The notes: generated by a model from the sequence alone, not told the origin. Counted from the stretch's first letter, positions 26,305 to 35,003 are shown. The stretch: DNA of 64,000 bases from Bog-473 sp963706555 (GCA_963706555.1 OY970164.1:1984001-2048000), one strand, 5' to 3'. Translations and numbers: made by a program.

Positions 26305-27471
26305 ATGGATTTCAGCTACAGCGAAGAGCAGGATGCGGTCCGTGAGTTGGCCGATCGGATCTTCAGTGAGCGCTCCACCAACGAGCGCCTCAAGGAGATT
26401 GAGGTTGCAGCCGGCGAAGAGGGCCCCATCGACCGCGCTCTCTACAGGGAGTTGGCGGGAGCCGGCCTTCTCGGCATACATCTCAGTGAGGACGACGGTG
26501 GAGGCGGCCTCAATTTCGTCGCGGCCTGCCTCGTGATCGAGGCAGCCGGGCGTACCGCGGCCTACGTGCCTGTGATCGAGACGATGGTCTACGGGGCCGC
26601 TCCCATTGCGCGCTTCGGCACCTCGGCGCAGCGGCAGATCTGGCTGCCCGGAGTCCACCGCGGCGACGTCATTCTCACCGCGGCTTTGGCGGAGTTGGTG
26701 GGCGAGGTCATCGTTCCCGGCGGCACGAGTCCCGCCACGAGGGCGATCGCACGGGACGACGGCACGTGGGTGTTGCACGGGACCAAGGCTTGTGTACCGG
26801 CGGCGATGGTGGCCGATGCTGTCCTGATCCCTGCGACATGCACCGCACCCGACGGCTCGAGCGGCGGGTGCGGCGTGTTCATCGTCGATGTCGGCACCGA
26901 CGGCCTCGCCCGGACTCGGCAGATGACGGCATCGGGTCGACCCGAGGCAGTGCTTGATCTGACCGGCGTCGTGGTTGGTGCTGATCGACTCTTGGGCGGA
27001 GGGGCAGTGGACGGTGCGGCCATCGTCACCTTCATCACCGAGCTCGCGACGACTGCTCTTTGCATCATGGAGGCTGGCGTCTGCGCTACTGCGCTGGCCC
27101 TTACGAGCGAGTTCACCAAGACGAGAGTGCAGTTCGAGAGGCCGATCGCAACGTTTCAGGCGGTCGGGCAGCGCGCCGCGGATGCGTACATCGACACTGA
27201 AGGGATCCGTCTTACGGCGTGGCAGGCGGCGTCACGCCTGTCGGCTGGGCTGCCGGCTGCATCCGAAGTCGCTGTCGCCAAGTACTGGGCGGCCGAGGCC
27301 GGACAGCGGGTGGTGCATGCGGCAGCACACTTGCACGGAGGGGTCAGCGTGGATCGCGACTACCCCCTCCACCGCTACTTCCTCTTGACGGAGCACATCG
27401 AATTGACCCTGGGTGGTGCGAACGAGAGCCTGCGCCGCCTCGGCCGGATTCTGGCTGTCGAGCCGGCATAG
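26305..27471 (+). CDS. Acyl-CoA dehydrogenase (second of a pair)
   Basis: 388 residues. It starts FSYSEEQDAVRELADRI and ends with HLHGGVSVDRDYPLHRYFLL and LGGANESLRRLG. It is more divergent than its neighbour: the central GxTExxAGSD-like motif is replaced by TAALAELVGE and no TEPxAGSD is seen. In steroid-type heteromeric dehydrogenases one subunit binds FAD and supplies catalysis while the other is degenerate; this one looks like the degenerate partner. That is inference. The ribosome binding site AAAGGAG derives from the last unit of the upstream repeat. Confidence 0.9.
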   Translation: MDFSYSEEQDAVRELADRIFSERSTNERLKEIEVAAGEEGPIDRALYRELAGAGLLGIHLSEDDGGGGLNFVAACLVIEAAGRTAAYVPVIETMVYGAAPIARFGTSAQRQIWLPGVHRGDVILTAALAELVGEVIVPGGTSPATRAIARDDGTWVLHGTKACVPAAMVADAVLIPATCTAPDGSSGGCGVFIVDVGTDGLARTRQMTASGRPEAVLDLTGVVVGADRLLGGGAVDGAAIVTFITELATTALCIMEAGVCATALALTSEFTKTRVQFERPIATFQAVGQRAADAYIDTEGIRLTAWQAASRLSAGLPAASEVAVAKYWAAEAGQRVVHAAAHLHGGVSVDRDYPLHRYFLLTEHIELTLGGANESLRRLGRILAVEPA

Positions 27472-27525
27472 CTCCCCGCCTTCGAAAGGAAACCGCCGGG
27501 AGAAGGCGAGCTGATCGCCGGGTCG

Positions 27526-27531
27526 TACGAT
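27526..27531 (+). promoter_or_regulatory. -10 box of the HEAT-repeat gene, leaderless start
   Basis: TACGAT, 6 nt before GTG 27538. A GGGAG directly before the GTG is too close to act as a ribosome binding site. Confidence 0.45.
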
Positions 27532-27537
27532 TGGGAG

Positions 27538-28623
27538 GTGCCCGATGCAACGCCAACGGGGTCTCTCGAGAGCACTCTCACCAGAGCATTGCTGCTCCGA
27601 GACTCCGCCCAGACCGACGAGGAGTGGGATGAGCTTTGGCGTTTGCTGCGCGCGCTACGACCTCTCGGGAGGGCGGCGTTCGACCGCGCCCTGCGTCTTT
27701 TGGCATCAGCGGACGGTCGCGCCCTCGGATGCGACCTGTTGGGAGTGCTGTGTGACCCCGATGAGGAAGGTTGGAGCCACGAGGCGGCCGAGGCGTTGGT
27801 CAGGGTCGCCGACAGAAATGACGACATCGGCGTCGTCTGGTCCATCGCCGCAGCTTTCGGCCAGGTCGCAGACCCGATTGGGGTCCCCGTGCTTGCTCGC
27901 TACGCCAGACATTCGGACAAGGACGTCCGACTCCTCGCCGCGCAAGGAATCCCCTTCTGTCGGACGCATGAGGAAGGGGAGAGTGCCGAGGACATCTGTG
28001 CGGTGCTTCTTCCGCTGACCGAGGACGAGGATGGTGATGTCAGGGATTGGGCCACCTTTGGAGTGGGTCGTCTTCTCGAGTCCGACGGGGTGCACGTCCG
28101 TCGTGCCCTGGGCGATCGATTGCATGATGCGCACGGCGACACGCATTGGGAGGCAGTGCTCGGTCTGGCCCGCCGCCATGACGGCCGGGCGTACGAGCTC
28201 GTCAGGGAGGGACTCCTCGGTGAGACGGTGCCGAAGCTCGCCGTTGAGGCGGCGTCGTGGCTCGGTGACACTCGCCTCCTCCCGCCCCTGCAGGGGCTGG
28301 TTCCATGGTGGACCGATTGGACGGAGGTGTTGGAGACAGCACTCGATCGATGCGATCCCGAGGAACAGGAGCGTCGCTGGATCAACGAGGCGCTGTTCCT
28401 GAGATCCTTTGAAGAGGCTGTCAACAAGGGGAGGGTCCCGACCGGTTTCGGCGTGGCCGTCTCATGTCCGCGCGTCGGCATCAGCGAGGATGACGTAGAT
28501 CTCGACCTCACGCGGGATGCGCAGGCCACTCTTCACTGGGGACTCCACTACCTGATTGACAACGTGTGCGGCGGCGACCCCACTGCCGCTGTCGTCGCGG
28601 TCATTGCGGAAATCCCGCAGTAG
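27538..28623 (+). CDS. HEAT-repeat protein
   Basis: 361 residues, Asp/Glu-rich and soluble. Six or so helical pairs of about 30-40 residues follow the HEAT pattern (for example ARYARHSDKDVRLLAAQGI and LPLTEDEDGDVRDWATFGVG). There is no catalytic motif. Such proteins act as scaffolds, and several known immunity or lyase proteins have this fold, but there is no toxin gene next to it. The start is GTG 27538, positioned by the -10 box TACGAT 6 nt upstream. It is a single-gene unit between the acyl-CoA dehydrogenases and a metallopeptidase. Confidence 0.75.
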   Translation: MPDATPTGSLESTLTRALLLRDSAQTDEEWDELWRLLRALRPLGRAAFDRALRLLASADGRALGCDLLGVLCDPDEEGWSHEAAEALVRVADRNDDIGVVWSIAAAFGQVADPIGVPVLARYARHSDKDVRLLAAQGIPFCRTHEEGESAEDICAVLLPLTEDEDGDVRDWATFGVGRLLESDGVHVRRALGDRLHDAHGDTHWEAVLGLARRHDGRAYELVREGLLGETVPKLAVEAASWLGDTRLLPPLQGLVPWWTDWTEVLETALDRCDPEEQERRWINEALFLRSFEEAVNKGRVPTGFGVAVSCPRVGISEDDVDLDLTRDAQATLHWGLHYLIDNVCGGDPTAAVVAVIAEIPQ

Positions 28624-28710
28624 GTGGCCGAACCCAACTCTTCCATGCGCCGTGCGGCGGCCCCGGCAGGCCATGGGATGCCACATTGACTGGGTCTACC
28701 GGTAGAACAC

Positions 28711-29346
28711 CTAGGCCGGGGGTGCCGCCAGACCCAACCCGTAGCCAGCCAGAAAGATCCCGGCCTCGTCGTGGCGCCGGTAGCCATTGGCCAGTTGGTG
28801 AAATGCGGGGGAGTGATTGGGGTGGACCAGGTGAGCTAACTCGTGGACCAGCACGGCGTCGAGCACCCACTCGGGCACCGCGCGGAGACGGTGCGAGAGA
28901 CGGATCTCCCCCGAGTGGAAGGAGCAGGAGCCCCACCGCGCCGACTGATTGGTGACCCAACGCACGGACGTCGGACGGGCCCCGATCCGGTAGCGGTCGG
29001 CCAAGGCAAGAGCCCGGGTCATGAGCTCGGCGTCGCCGAGCGCGCTGCGCATGGGATGCTTGGCCACCAGCCGATCGACGAGCCAGGCAATCGTTTTCTC
29101 CCGTGCTTCCTGCGAGAGGTGGGCCGGTACTGAGACGACGATCCGGCCGCCGACCCAACGGGCTTCCGAGGTCTTGCGCCGGCGGGAGCTCACCCGCACT
29201 TCGACGTCGGGCCACCCAGATGCCTGTGTCGAAGCAGCTGCCGCCGGTTCTTCCTCGTCAGCGGGGGGCTCCACCGGCGACGGTGCGGGCGACGCGACGA
29301 TGTCGTCGTCGAAGGCGGTGGGTTCAAATGCGTCGAAGAGGCTCAC
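28711..29346 (-). CDS. YgjP/WLM-type zinc metallopeptidase
   Basis: 211 residues. An acidic, Pro/Ala-rich N-terminus of about 50 residues is followed by the DUF45/YgjP domain: RKTSEARWVGGRIVVSVP, then VTNQSARWGSCS, and the zinc site LVHELAHLVHPNHSPAF (HExxH with a third His downstream). The SARWGSC motif is diagnostic of this family. The start is placed at GTG 29346; a longer upstream frame has unrelated, arginine-rich sequence. Function in the cell is not established. The gene is divergent from the aldo/keto reductase. Confidence 0.85.
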   Translation of the reverse strand: MSLFDAFEPTAFDDDIVASPAPSPVEPPADEEEPAAAASTQASGWPDVEVRVSSRRRKTSEARWVGGRIVVSVPAHLSQEAREKTIAWLVDRLVAKHPMRSALGDAELMTRALALADRYRIGARPTSVRWVTNQSARWGSCSFHSGEIRLSHRLRAVPEWVLDAVLVHELAHLVHPNHSPAFHQLANGYRRHDEAGIFLAGYGLGLAAPPA

Positions 29347-29487
29347 CCGGTCATTCTGGCGCAGCCATGTGACAGGGCGAGGACACCGGCCGGGGGTCCC
29401 TGAATGACCAGGTGCCGGGCCTTGCAGTCCGCGGCCTCGGGGGGAACGATGGAGCGCGCGACGGGTCAAAGGGCGAGAACCGGGCCA

Positions 29488-29493
29488 TAGGGT
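29488..29493 (+). promoter_or_regulatory. -10 box of the aldo/keto reductase gene, leaderless start
   Basis: TAGGGT, 6 nt before ATG 29500, with no ribosome binding site between. Confidence 0.5.
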
Positions 29494-29499
29494 GGGTCG

Positions 29500-30348
29500 A
29501 TGTCGAGTGACGAGGCCATGTTGGCCAACCGCCGCGTGCGGCGCATCGGATTCGGAGCCATGCAGCTTCCCGGGCCCGGGGTGTTCGGACCGCCGAAGGA
29601 TCGCGATCTGGCCCTCGCTCTTCTCCGTCGTGCCGTCGAGAGGGGCGTGAACCACATCGACACGGCGCAGTTCTACGGGCCCGACGTCGCCAACGACCTG
29701 ATTCACGCGGCGCTCCACCCGTACCCGGCGGACCTCGTCCTCGTCTCGAAGGTGGGTGCCGCACGCAGCCAGACCGGTGCATGGTTCCCTGCACAGAGGC
29801 CGGATGAGTTGCGGGCCGGCGTCGAGGCCAACCTGACGTCGTTGGAGCTCGAGCAGGTGCCCGTGGTCAATCTGCGCCGGCACCCCGACTCCGACGTGCC
29901 GTTCGCCGAGCAGATCGAGGCGATGATCGCCTTTCGGGATGAAGGGCTCATCGGCGGCATCGGCCTGAGCAATGTCGGCCTCGAGGAGTACCTTGCGGCG
30001 CGCCAGCGCACCGACGTTGCATGCGTCCAGAACGCGTACAGCGTTGCTGACCGCTCGGACCAGCCCCTCTTCGATGTCTGCGGGAGTGACGGCGTGCCGT
30101 ACGTGCCGTTTTTCCCGCTCGGCTCGGCCTTTCATCCCGAGAACCCGGTGCTCGGTGCGCCCGCGGTGCGCGACACGGCGGCGCGCCTCGGGGTAACGCC
30201 GGCCCAGGTGGCCTTGGCCTGGTTGTTGCACCTGGCGCCGACCGTTCTCCTGATTTCCGGGACGTCATCGCTCGCCCACCTCGACGCCAATGTCGCGGCC
30301 GGCACGCTCGTCCTCGATCAGGTAGCCCTCGAGGCGCTTTCGCGCTGA
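29500..30348 (+). CDS. Aldo/keto reductase
   Basis: 282 residues, TIM-barrel NADPH-dependent oxidoreductase. The catalytic tetrad can be placed at Asp54 and Tyr59 (HIDTAQFYGPD), Lys84 (LVSKVG) and His128 (NLRRHPD). IGLSNVGLEEY and the C-terminal VLLISGTSSLAHLDAN cofactor loop are typical of the YajO/PdxI-like branch. Substrates are aldehydes or ketones; none can be named. Its own -10 box lies 6 nt before the ATG. Confidence 0.9.
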   Translation: MSSDEAMLANRRVRRIGFGAMQLPGPGVFGPPKDRDLALALLRRAVERGVNHIDTAQFYGPDVANDLIHAALHPYPADLVLVSKVGAARSQTGAWFPAQRPDELRAGVEANLTSLELEQVPVVNLRRHPDSDVPFAEQIEAMIAFRDEGLIGGIGLSNVGLEEYLAARQRTDVACVQNAYSVADRSDQPLFDVCGSDGVPYVPFFPLGSAFHPENPVLGAPAVRDTAARLGVTPAQVALAWLLHLAPTVLLISGTSSLAHLDANVAAGTLVLDQVALEALSR

Positions 30349-30569
30349 GCTCCGCAGTCTCACTGTCACCCGCAACCGAACTGCACCCAAATTACGAGAC
30401 TCGATTGTTAGGTTGCGTTCCTCATCGCGGATCGGCGAGCTCGCTGTCCGCGCAACTGCTTCAGTATCGGCGGCGATCCCGCGAGGCATCGGCAAGGCGG
30501 CACTGAACGAGGAGGCGGAACAGAGATGTCGGGACTTTTGTCGGGTGTGTTGCGGGCGGGCGGCGCCGG

Positions 30570-31868
30570 ATGGCCGTCAGATGGTGGCGAGGCGTGACGG
30601 GGAGAAGGATCTCCCGGCTCGTGCTCGGCGTCGCTCTCGTCGTCGCCCTCGGCGGTATGGGTGTGGCATCCCTGGCCGGTGCGAGCACGCCCGGTGCGGC
30701 GCCTCCATCGCCCGTGTCGAATGCCCTGGGAAGTCGTGACTCGTCGTCCCCGACCGGGCCACTCTCGACCAACTTCTGGTTGGCCAGCGCGCAAGGCAAC
30801 GTGTGGAGTTTCGGCAAAGCCGTCTCCTACGGATCCGCGGCCGGTCTGCCACTCGCCCACCCCATCGTCACGATCGCGCCGACCCCCGATGGGAAGGGCT
30901 ACTGGCTCGTCGCCAGCGACGGGGGTGTGTTCACGTACGGCGATGCCGCGTTCTACGGCTCGACCGGAGCCATCACGCTGAACAAGCCGATCGTCGCAAT
31001 GGCCCCGACCCCCGACGGGAAGGGTTACTGGCTCGTCGCCAGCGACGGCGGCATCTTCACGTTCGGTGATGCCGCGTTCTACGGCTCGACCGGCGCCATC
31101 GCACTGAACAAGCCGATCGTCGCTCTTGCGCCCACCCCGGACGGCAAGGGCTACTGGCTCGTCGCCAGCGACGGTGGCATCTTCACGTTCGGTGATGCCG
31201 CGTTCTACGGCTCGACCGGCGCCATCACGCTGAACAAGCCCATCGTGTCCATGGCCGCGACGCCTGACGGCCGTGGCTACTGGCTGTTTGCCAGCGACGG
31301 CGGGATCTTCACCTTCGGTGATGCCCCCTATGCCGGCTCGTCCGGCGGCGCTCCTTCCGCAGATCCGGCGGAGAAGATGGTGCCGAGTATTTCGGGCAAC
31401 GGCTACTGGATCGAAGATCAGAACGGATCTGTGCAGACATTCGGAGACGCACAAGGAGCGCCTCCGGTCGCCGCGTTGATGTTCCAACCGGTCACCCCCG
31501 GCGACAAGGCAGTGCTCTATGCCTTCTCGCAGCTCGGGAAGCCGTACGTCTGGGGCGGCAACGGCCCGGCCGGCTACGACTGCTCGGGGCTCGCCCTTGC
31601 CTCCTGGCAGCACGGCGCCGGAGTCAGCTTCGCCCGCGTGTCCGATGATCAGTACCACACGGCGGGCCAACCGGTGGCTTCGGGCGCCCTTGCCGCCGGT
31701 GATCTCGTGTTCTGGGGGACGAGCCCGACTGATTGGACGAGCGTGTACCACACCGCCATTTATGTCGGGGGCAACAAGATCGTCGAATCAACCGACGGCG
31801 GCGTGCAGCTCAACTCACTGGGCCAGTGGGGGCAGAGCGATATCATGCCGCTGGGTCGTCGCCCTTAG
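30570..31868 (+). CDS. Secreted NlpC/P60 endopeptidase with tandem propeller-like repeats
   Basis: 432 residues. A signal peptide (twin-Arg-like RR, then LVLGVALVVALGGMGVASLAGAS) ends near residue 40. Residues 93-261 are four tandem 42-residue repeats (PDGKGYWLVASDGGIFTFGDA), with degenerate copies on both sides, resembling beta-propeller blades. Residues 312-432 are an NlpC/P60 domain with Cys338 in YDCSGLA and His394 in YHTAIYVG, so it is probably an active D,L-endopeptidase on peptidoglycan. The repeats likely bind wall polymer. No good ribosome binding site is seen. The 221-nt leader upstream holds no riboswitch that I can recognise. Confidence 0.9.
   Translation: MAVRWWRGVTGRRISRLVLGVALVVALGGMGVASLAGASTPGAAPPSPVSNALGSRDSSSPTGPLSTNFWLASAQGNVWSFGKAVSYGSAAGLPLAHPIVTIAPTPDGKGYWLVASDGGVFTYGDAAFYGSTGAITLNKPIVAMAPTPDGKGYWLVASDGGIFTFGDAAFYGSTGAIALNKPIVALAPTPDGKGYWLVASDGGIFTFGDAAFYGSTGAITLNKPIVSMAATPDGRGYWLFASDGGIFTFGDAPYAGSSGGAPSADPAEKMVPSISGNGYWIEDQNGSVQTFGDAQGAPPVAALMFQPVTPGDKAVLYAFSQLGKPYVWGGNGPAGYDCSGLALASWQHGAGVSFARVSDDQYHTAGQPVASGALAAGDLVFWGTSPTDWTSVYHTAIYVGGNKIVESTDGGVQLNSLGQWGQSDIMPLGRRP
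30846..31352 (+). repeat. Four in-frame 126-bp repeats in the NlpC/P60 gene
   Basis: Each unit codes for 42 residues (the first has one extra) around the core GKGYWLVASDGG and TFGDAAFYGSTGAI. Copies two and three differ by only a few bases, a sign of recent duplication or gene conversion. Copy number may vary between strains. Confidence 0.9.
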
Positions 31869-31946
31869 GCAACCCTGGTCCTCACTGCGCTGTCGCGGCG
31901 CGGTGTGACCGTATGGTCCATCAGCGCGCGTGGATCACTCCACACG

Positions 31947-31952
31947 TAGGGT
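31947..31952 (+). promoter_or_regulatory. -10 box of the CPBP-like gene, near-leaderless
   Basis: TAGGGT, 8 nt before ATG 31961. Confidence 0.35.
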
Positions 31953-31960
31953 TGCCGTCA

Positions 31961-32875
31961 ATGTCGAACGTCGGCGGGGAGGACTCCCCCTCGGAAGAGT
32001 GGCAACCTCCCGCCGAATGGGACCCACCCCCTTCGCCTCCGGCGGCACCTCCCGTCGGGCCGACGATGGCGATGCCGCCGAATCCTTCCCCCGTCAACGG
32101 GTTTGCCGTTCCGGCGGGCCAGTTCGGGCCGCCACCGACCGCAATCGTCCACCTCCAGCCGACGACGAGGAAGGTCCTGGTCTGGGAGACCAGGTTCGTC
32201 ATGCTGGCCTTTCTCTTCCCAGCGGTCATGGGCGCCGTCGTGCTCTTGGCCCAGCACGTGAACGGCGTCGGGTCGGTGACGCGCTTCCCGGTAATTCTTC
32301 AGGACAATCCGGTGGCCAATTTGATCGTCGGGATCTTCTACTACCTGCCCGTCGCCGTCATGGTGCCGGTGGCGCTCCACCTCTTGTGGCGCACCGGGCA
32401 GACGCCGCGCATGCTGGGGCTCGTCCGCCCCACCTTCCGTTATGACGTGTGGCCGGCGCTCGGCCTGTTGGGCGCATCGTTCGGATCGGAGATCGTCCTC
32501 GCGATCATCGTGTCACCCCTCCTTGTGCACCACCCCGCGCTACTGAGCAAGACCGCGGTCGGGAACGTGCCGGCGTACTACGTGATCTACGGCATCGCGA
32601 TCTCGGCGACAACGGCCGTGGCGGAAGAGGTTCTGGTCAATGGGTACCTTCTCGTGCGCCTGGAACAATTGGGTTGGTCGCCCCGACGGGCACTCATCTT
32701 GAGCCTCGCTCTGCGCACCAGCTATCACGTGTACTACGGCCTCGGGTTCCTCTTCACGGTGCCCTTCGGCTACTTCTTGACGCGATCGTTCCAGAAGAAT
32801 CGACGCCTGACCCGACCGATCGTGGCGCACTTCCTCTGGGATGCCGCGCTGTTCTGCATCGCAATTTTGGCCTAG
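31961..32875 (+). CDS. CPBP-family membrane protein with altered EExxxR motif
   Basis: 304 residues. The N-terminal 65 residues are Pro-rich and acidic, then about seven membrane helices follow. The CPBP motif one reads EEVLVN, so the conserved Arg is Asn. The later region shows YHVYYGLGF and the final helix VAHFLWDAALF. The second glutamate and both histidine motifs remain, so activity is possible but not certain; many CPBP members act as non-enzymatic partners. I place the start at ATG 31961; upstream frame is unconvincing. It is the second CPBP protein of the window and is convergent with a DksA-like gene. Confidence 0.8.
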   Translation: MSNVGGEDSPSEEWQPPAEWDPPPSPPAAPPVGPTMAMPPNPSPVNGFAVPAGQFGPPPTAIVHLQPTTRKVLVWETRFVMLAFLFPAVMGAVVLLAQHVNGVGSVTRFPVILQDNPVANLIVGIFYYLPVAVMVPVALHLLWRTGQTPRMLGLVRPTFRYDVWPALGLLGASFGSEIVLAIIVSPLLVHHPALLSKTAVGNVPAYYVIYGIAISATTAVAEEVLVNGYLLVRLEQLGWSPRRALILSLALRTSYHVYYGLGFLFTVPFGYFLTRSFQKNRRLTRPIVAHFLWDAALFCIAILA

Positions 32876-33252
32876 TCGGTCCGACCGGTGCGCGCCGCCG
32901 TGCGTCCGGCTGCGCAGGCAATGCAGGTGCTCGTCGCGGGTCGTGCCGCCAGGCGCTCCGGTGTGATGGATGCACCGCAGCGTGCGCAGTCCCCGTAGGT
33001 GCCGTCGTTGAGGCGGGCGAGGGCACAGTCCAGATCGTGGAGGTGGGAGCGCGCGTCGAGAAGCAGGGCCCAGACCTGCGCTCTTTCGAATGCGATCGTG
33101 GATCCTTCGGGATCGTGTTCGTCGTCGCCGTTGGACCCGGCAACAGCGGCCAGAATCTCTTCGAACTCCGAGGTCATGGCGTCGAGACGGGCGAGCGTCG
33201 TTGCCCGTTCCGCGTCGAGGGCCGCTCGGACGGCGGCTGATTCAGTACTCAT
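32872..33252 (-). CDS. DksA/TraR-type zinc-finger protein
   Basis: 126 residues. A long antiparallel coiled-coil region (AALDAERATTLARLDAMTSEFEEIL, HLHDLDCALARLNDGTYG) is followed by a C4 zinc finger (CARCGASITPERL, CIACA). It probably binds the RNA polymerase secondary channel or acts as a DksA-like adaptor. The coiled-coil tip lacks a clear DxxDxA, so classical ppGpp synergy is doubtful. The start is ATG 33252; a 10-codon upstream extension is Arg/Cys-rich and unlikely. The 3' end overlaps that of the CPBP gene by 4 nt. Confidence 0.85.
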   Translation of the reverse strand: MSTESAAVRAALDAERATTLARLDAMTSEFEEILAAVAGSNGDDEHDPEGSTIAFERAQVWALLLDARSHLHDLDCALARLNDGTYGDCARCGASITPERLAARPATSTCIACAAGRTAARTGRTD

Positions 33253-33305
33253 TCGGCGCATGCACCGTCGTCTGTCGCCCACATCGGTTCATCCGGATCC
33301 TCCCG

Positions 33306-34247
33306 CTACGTGAAGAGAACCGAGACGCTTTCGCGGTGAGCAATGCGACGGATGGCCTCGCCGAACAATTCGGCAACCGAGACCACCTCGACCTTGGACG
33401 ACAGCGCAGCGGGTTGCGTCTCCACGCTGTCGGTCATGAACAAGCACTGAATCGGACTCGCATCGAGTCGCTCGACGGCTGATTCGGTGAGCAGACCATG
33501 ACTCACGACGGCGTACACCGACGAGGCACCTCGCTCGGTCAACACGCGGGATGCGTCGACCAAGGTGCCCGCCGAAATGGTGAAGTCATCGACGATAAGT
33601 GCTGTACGTCCCTCGACGGATCCGATCAGGTCGATGATCTCGGCGGATTCGGAGTGGTCCACCCGCCGCTTGTCGGCGATGGCCAGGGGCGCATGGAGTC
33701 GTTCGGACCACTGGCGAGCCTTTTTGGCAAAGCCGGCGTCGGGGGCGACGACGACGATGTCCTCCAGGCCCTTGGCGGCAATGGCGTCGCAGAGGACGGG
33801 GAGCGCGTAGAGATCGTCGACGGGAACCTTGAAGAAGCCCTGGACCTGGGGGGCATGGAGATCGAGGGTGATGACACGGTCGACGCCCGCGGCTTCGATC
33901 GCGTCTGCACACACGCGGGCACGGATCGAGACGCGGGGCTCGTCCTTCTTGTCGCCTTTGGCGTAACTGAAATAGGGCATGACGGCAGTGACGGACGCGG
34001 CGCTGGCCCGTTTGAACGCGTCGATCCAAAACAGCAGTTCCATGAAGTTGTCGTTGGCCGGAAACCCGGTTCCCTGGACAATGTAGACATCGCGTCCCCG
34101 CACGTTCTCCAGCACGCGTACGAAGAGATTGCCTTCCGAGAACTTCAGCGTCTCACTTTGTCCGAGAGGGCAGCCCAGGTAGTCAGCGATGGCGCCGCCG
34201 AGATTGCGGCTGGCCGATCCGGCGAAGAGCAGCAACTCCTCGGACAT
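33306..34247 (-). CDS. prs: Ribose-phosphate pyrophosphokinase (PRPP synthetase) family
   Basis: 313 residues. Conserved pieces: FAGSASRNLG at the N-terminus, DNFMELLFWIDAFKRASA, VMPYFSYAKGDKK, ITLDLHAPQVQGFF, VVAPDAGFAKKAR and the PRPP loop VDDFTISAGTL. Typical bacterial Prs has YARQDRK, GFF-PVDNL and D(D)xxxTGGTL; here YAKGDKK, VPVDDL and DDFTISAGTL diverge. This may be a second, specialised synthetase or a PRPP-utilising relative. TAGGTT lies 6 nt before the ATG, so the message is probably leaderless. The 3' flank leads to the DksA-like gene on the same strand. Confidence 0.85.
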   Translation of the reverse strand: MSEELLLFAGSASRNLGGAIADYLGCPLGQSETLKFSEGNLFVRVLENVRGRDVYIVQGTGFPANDNFMELLFWIDAFKRASAASVTAVMPYFSYAKGDKKDEPRVSIRARVCADAIEAAGVDRVITLDLHAPQVQGFFKVPVDDLYALPVLCDAIAAKGLEDIVVVAPDAGFAKKARQWSERLHAPLAIADKRRVDHSESAEIIDLIGSVEGRTALIVDDFTISAGTLVDASRVLTERGASSVYAVVSHGLLTESAVERLDASPIQCLFMTDSVETQPAALSSKVEVVSVAELFGEAIRRIAHRESVSVLFT

Positions 34248-34253
34248 GGGGAA

Positions 34254-34259
34254 AACCTA
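34254..34259 (-). promoter_or_regulatory. -10 box of the PRPP synthetase gene, leaderless start
   Basis: TAGGTT on the minus strand, 6 nt before ATG 34247. Confidence 0.5.
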
Positions 34260-34381
34260 CTTCGCGGCGGCGGGGCAGCGGTGCCTCCGTGGATCCGGGC
34301 CCCTGCCCAGCTCCTGCCGTTCAGGCCGCCGTGCGGGCCGGCGATCCGGCCGCCACCGAGCCGCCCGGCCAATTACTGGGA

Positions 34382-34933
34382 TCAGAGGAGCAGTTGGCCA
34401 TTGGTGCAGGAGCGGTAGATCTCCTCGGCGATCTCTTCGGGTGGGCGCTCGGCGACATCGATGCGATGACGGGCTTCGAGTCCGTGTGCCTCGAACATCA
34501 TCCACAGGTCCTCGACGACCGTCTCGTCCGCCAGGGCGCCGGCGTGCTGCGGTTCGGTCCGACGCGACTGGACGCGGGAAAGCACGACCGAGAGCGGCGC
34601 GCGCAGGACGGCGTAGTTGAGCTCGATCCCCAGTGGCTTGCAGGCGTCGACGAAGAGGTCGAGCATGAACGGGTACAGGATGCCGTCGGCCACGGTGAAG
34701 TACCCGCCGGCGGTGAAGGTGGCGACGGCAGACGCCGCGGCGGAGAGCACGACCCTGTTCTGTTGATGGGCCTCGCCTCGCCACGGTTCGAGCGCGCCGG
34801 AACGAAGCTTGCCGAAGAACCAGTCCAGATCAAGGCAGACCGACAATGGCGCGCGATCGGCGACGAGGGGGGCAATCGTGGTTTTCCCGCACCCGGGTGA
34901 CCCGGTGAGGAGGAGAAGCTGACCGGGTGGCAT
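34382..34933 (-). CDS. P-loop NTPase, small-molecule kinase-like
   Basis: 183 residues. The N-terminal Walker A is GSPGCGKTT (residues 11-19), followed by LDLDWFF after a short strand and a lid-like VQSRRTEPQHAG segment. The layout is that of gluconate/shikimate-type kinases or zeta-toxin-like phosphotransferases, all of which phosphorylate small molecules. The ADP-binding Arg in the lid is present. I found no partner antitoxin next to it. Substrate unknown. It lies upstream of prs on the same strand (134-nt gap) and is divergent from an SRPBCC gene. Confidence 0.8.
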   Translation of the reverse strand: MPPGQLLLLTGSPGCGKTTIAPLVADRAPLSVCLDLDWFFGKLRSGALEPWRGEAHQQNRVVLSAAASAVATFTAGGYFTVADGILYPFMLDLFVDACKPLGIELNYAVLRAPLSVVLSRVQSRRTEPQHAGALADETVVEDLWMMFEAHGLEARHRIDVAERPPEEIAEEIYRSCTNGQLLL

Positions 34934-35003
34934 ACAGCATCATCGCGTGAGATGCCGACGGTGTGGACGATGTCGTGCCCGCCGTGACCTGAGGCCACGC
35001 AAC

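Noticed and set aside
27538..28623. Phage or plasmid defence role for the HEAT-repeat protein
   Set aside because: No nuclease, ATPase or toxin neighbour, and HEAT repeats alone do not indicate defence.
30349..30569. A c-di-AMP (ydaO-type) riboswitch ahead of the NlpC/P60 gene
   Set aside because: Such riboswitches often control wall hydrolases in Actinobacteria, but I could not find the conserved core words in this leader.
34382..34933. Zeta-type toxin of a toxin-antitoxin pair
   Set aside because: The P-loop protein lacks an adjacent small antitoxin gene and its motifs equally fit a metabolite kinase.
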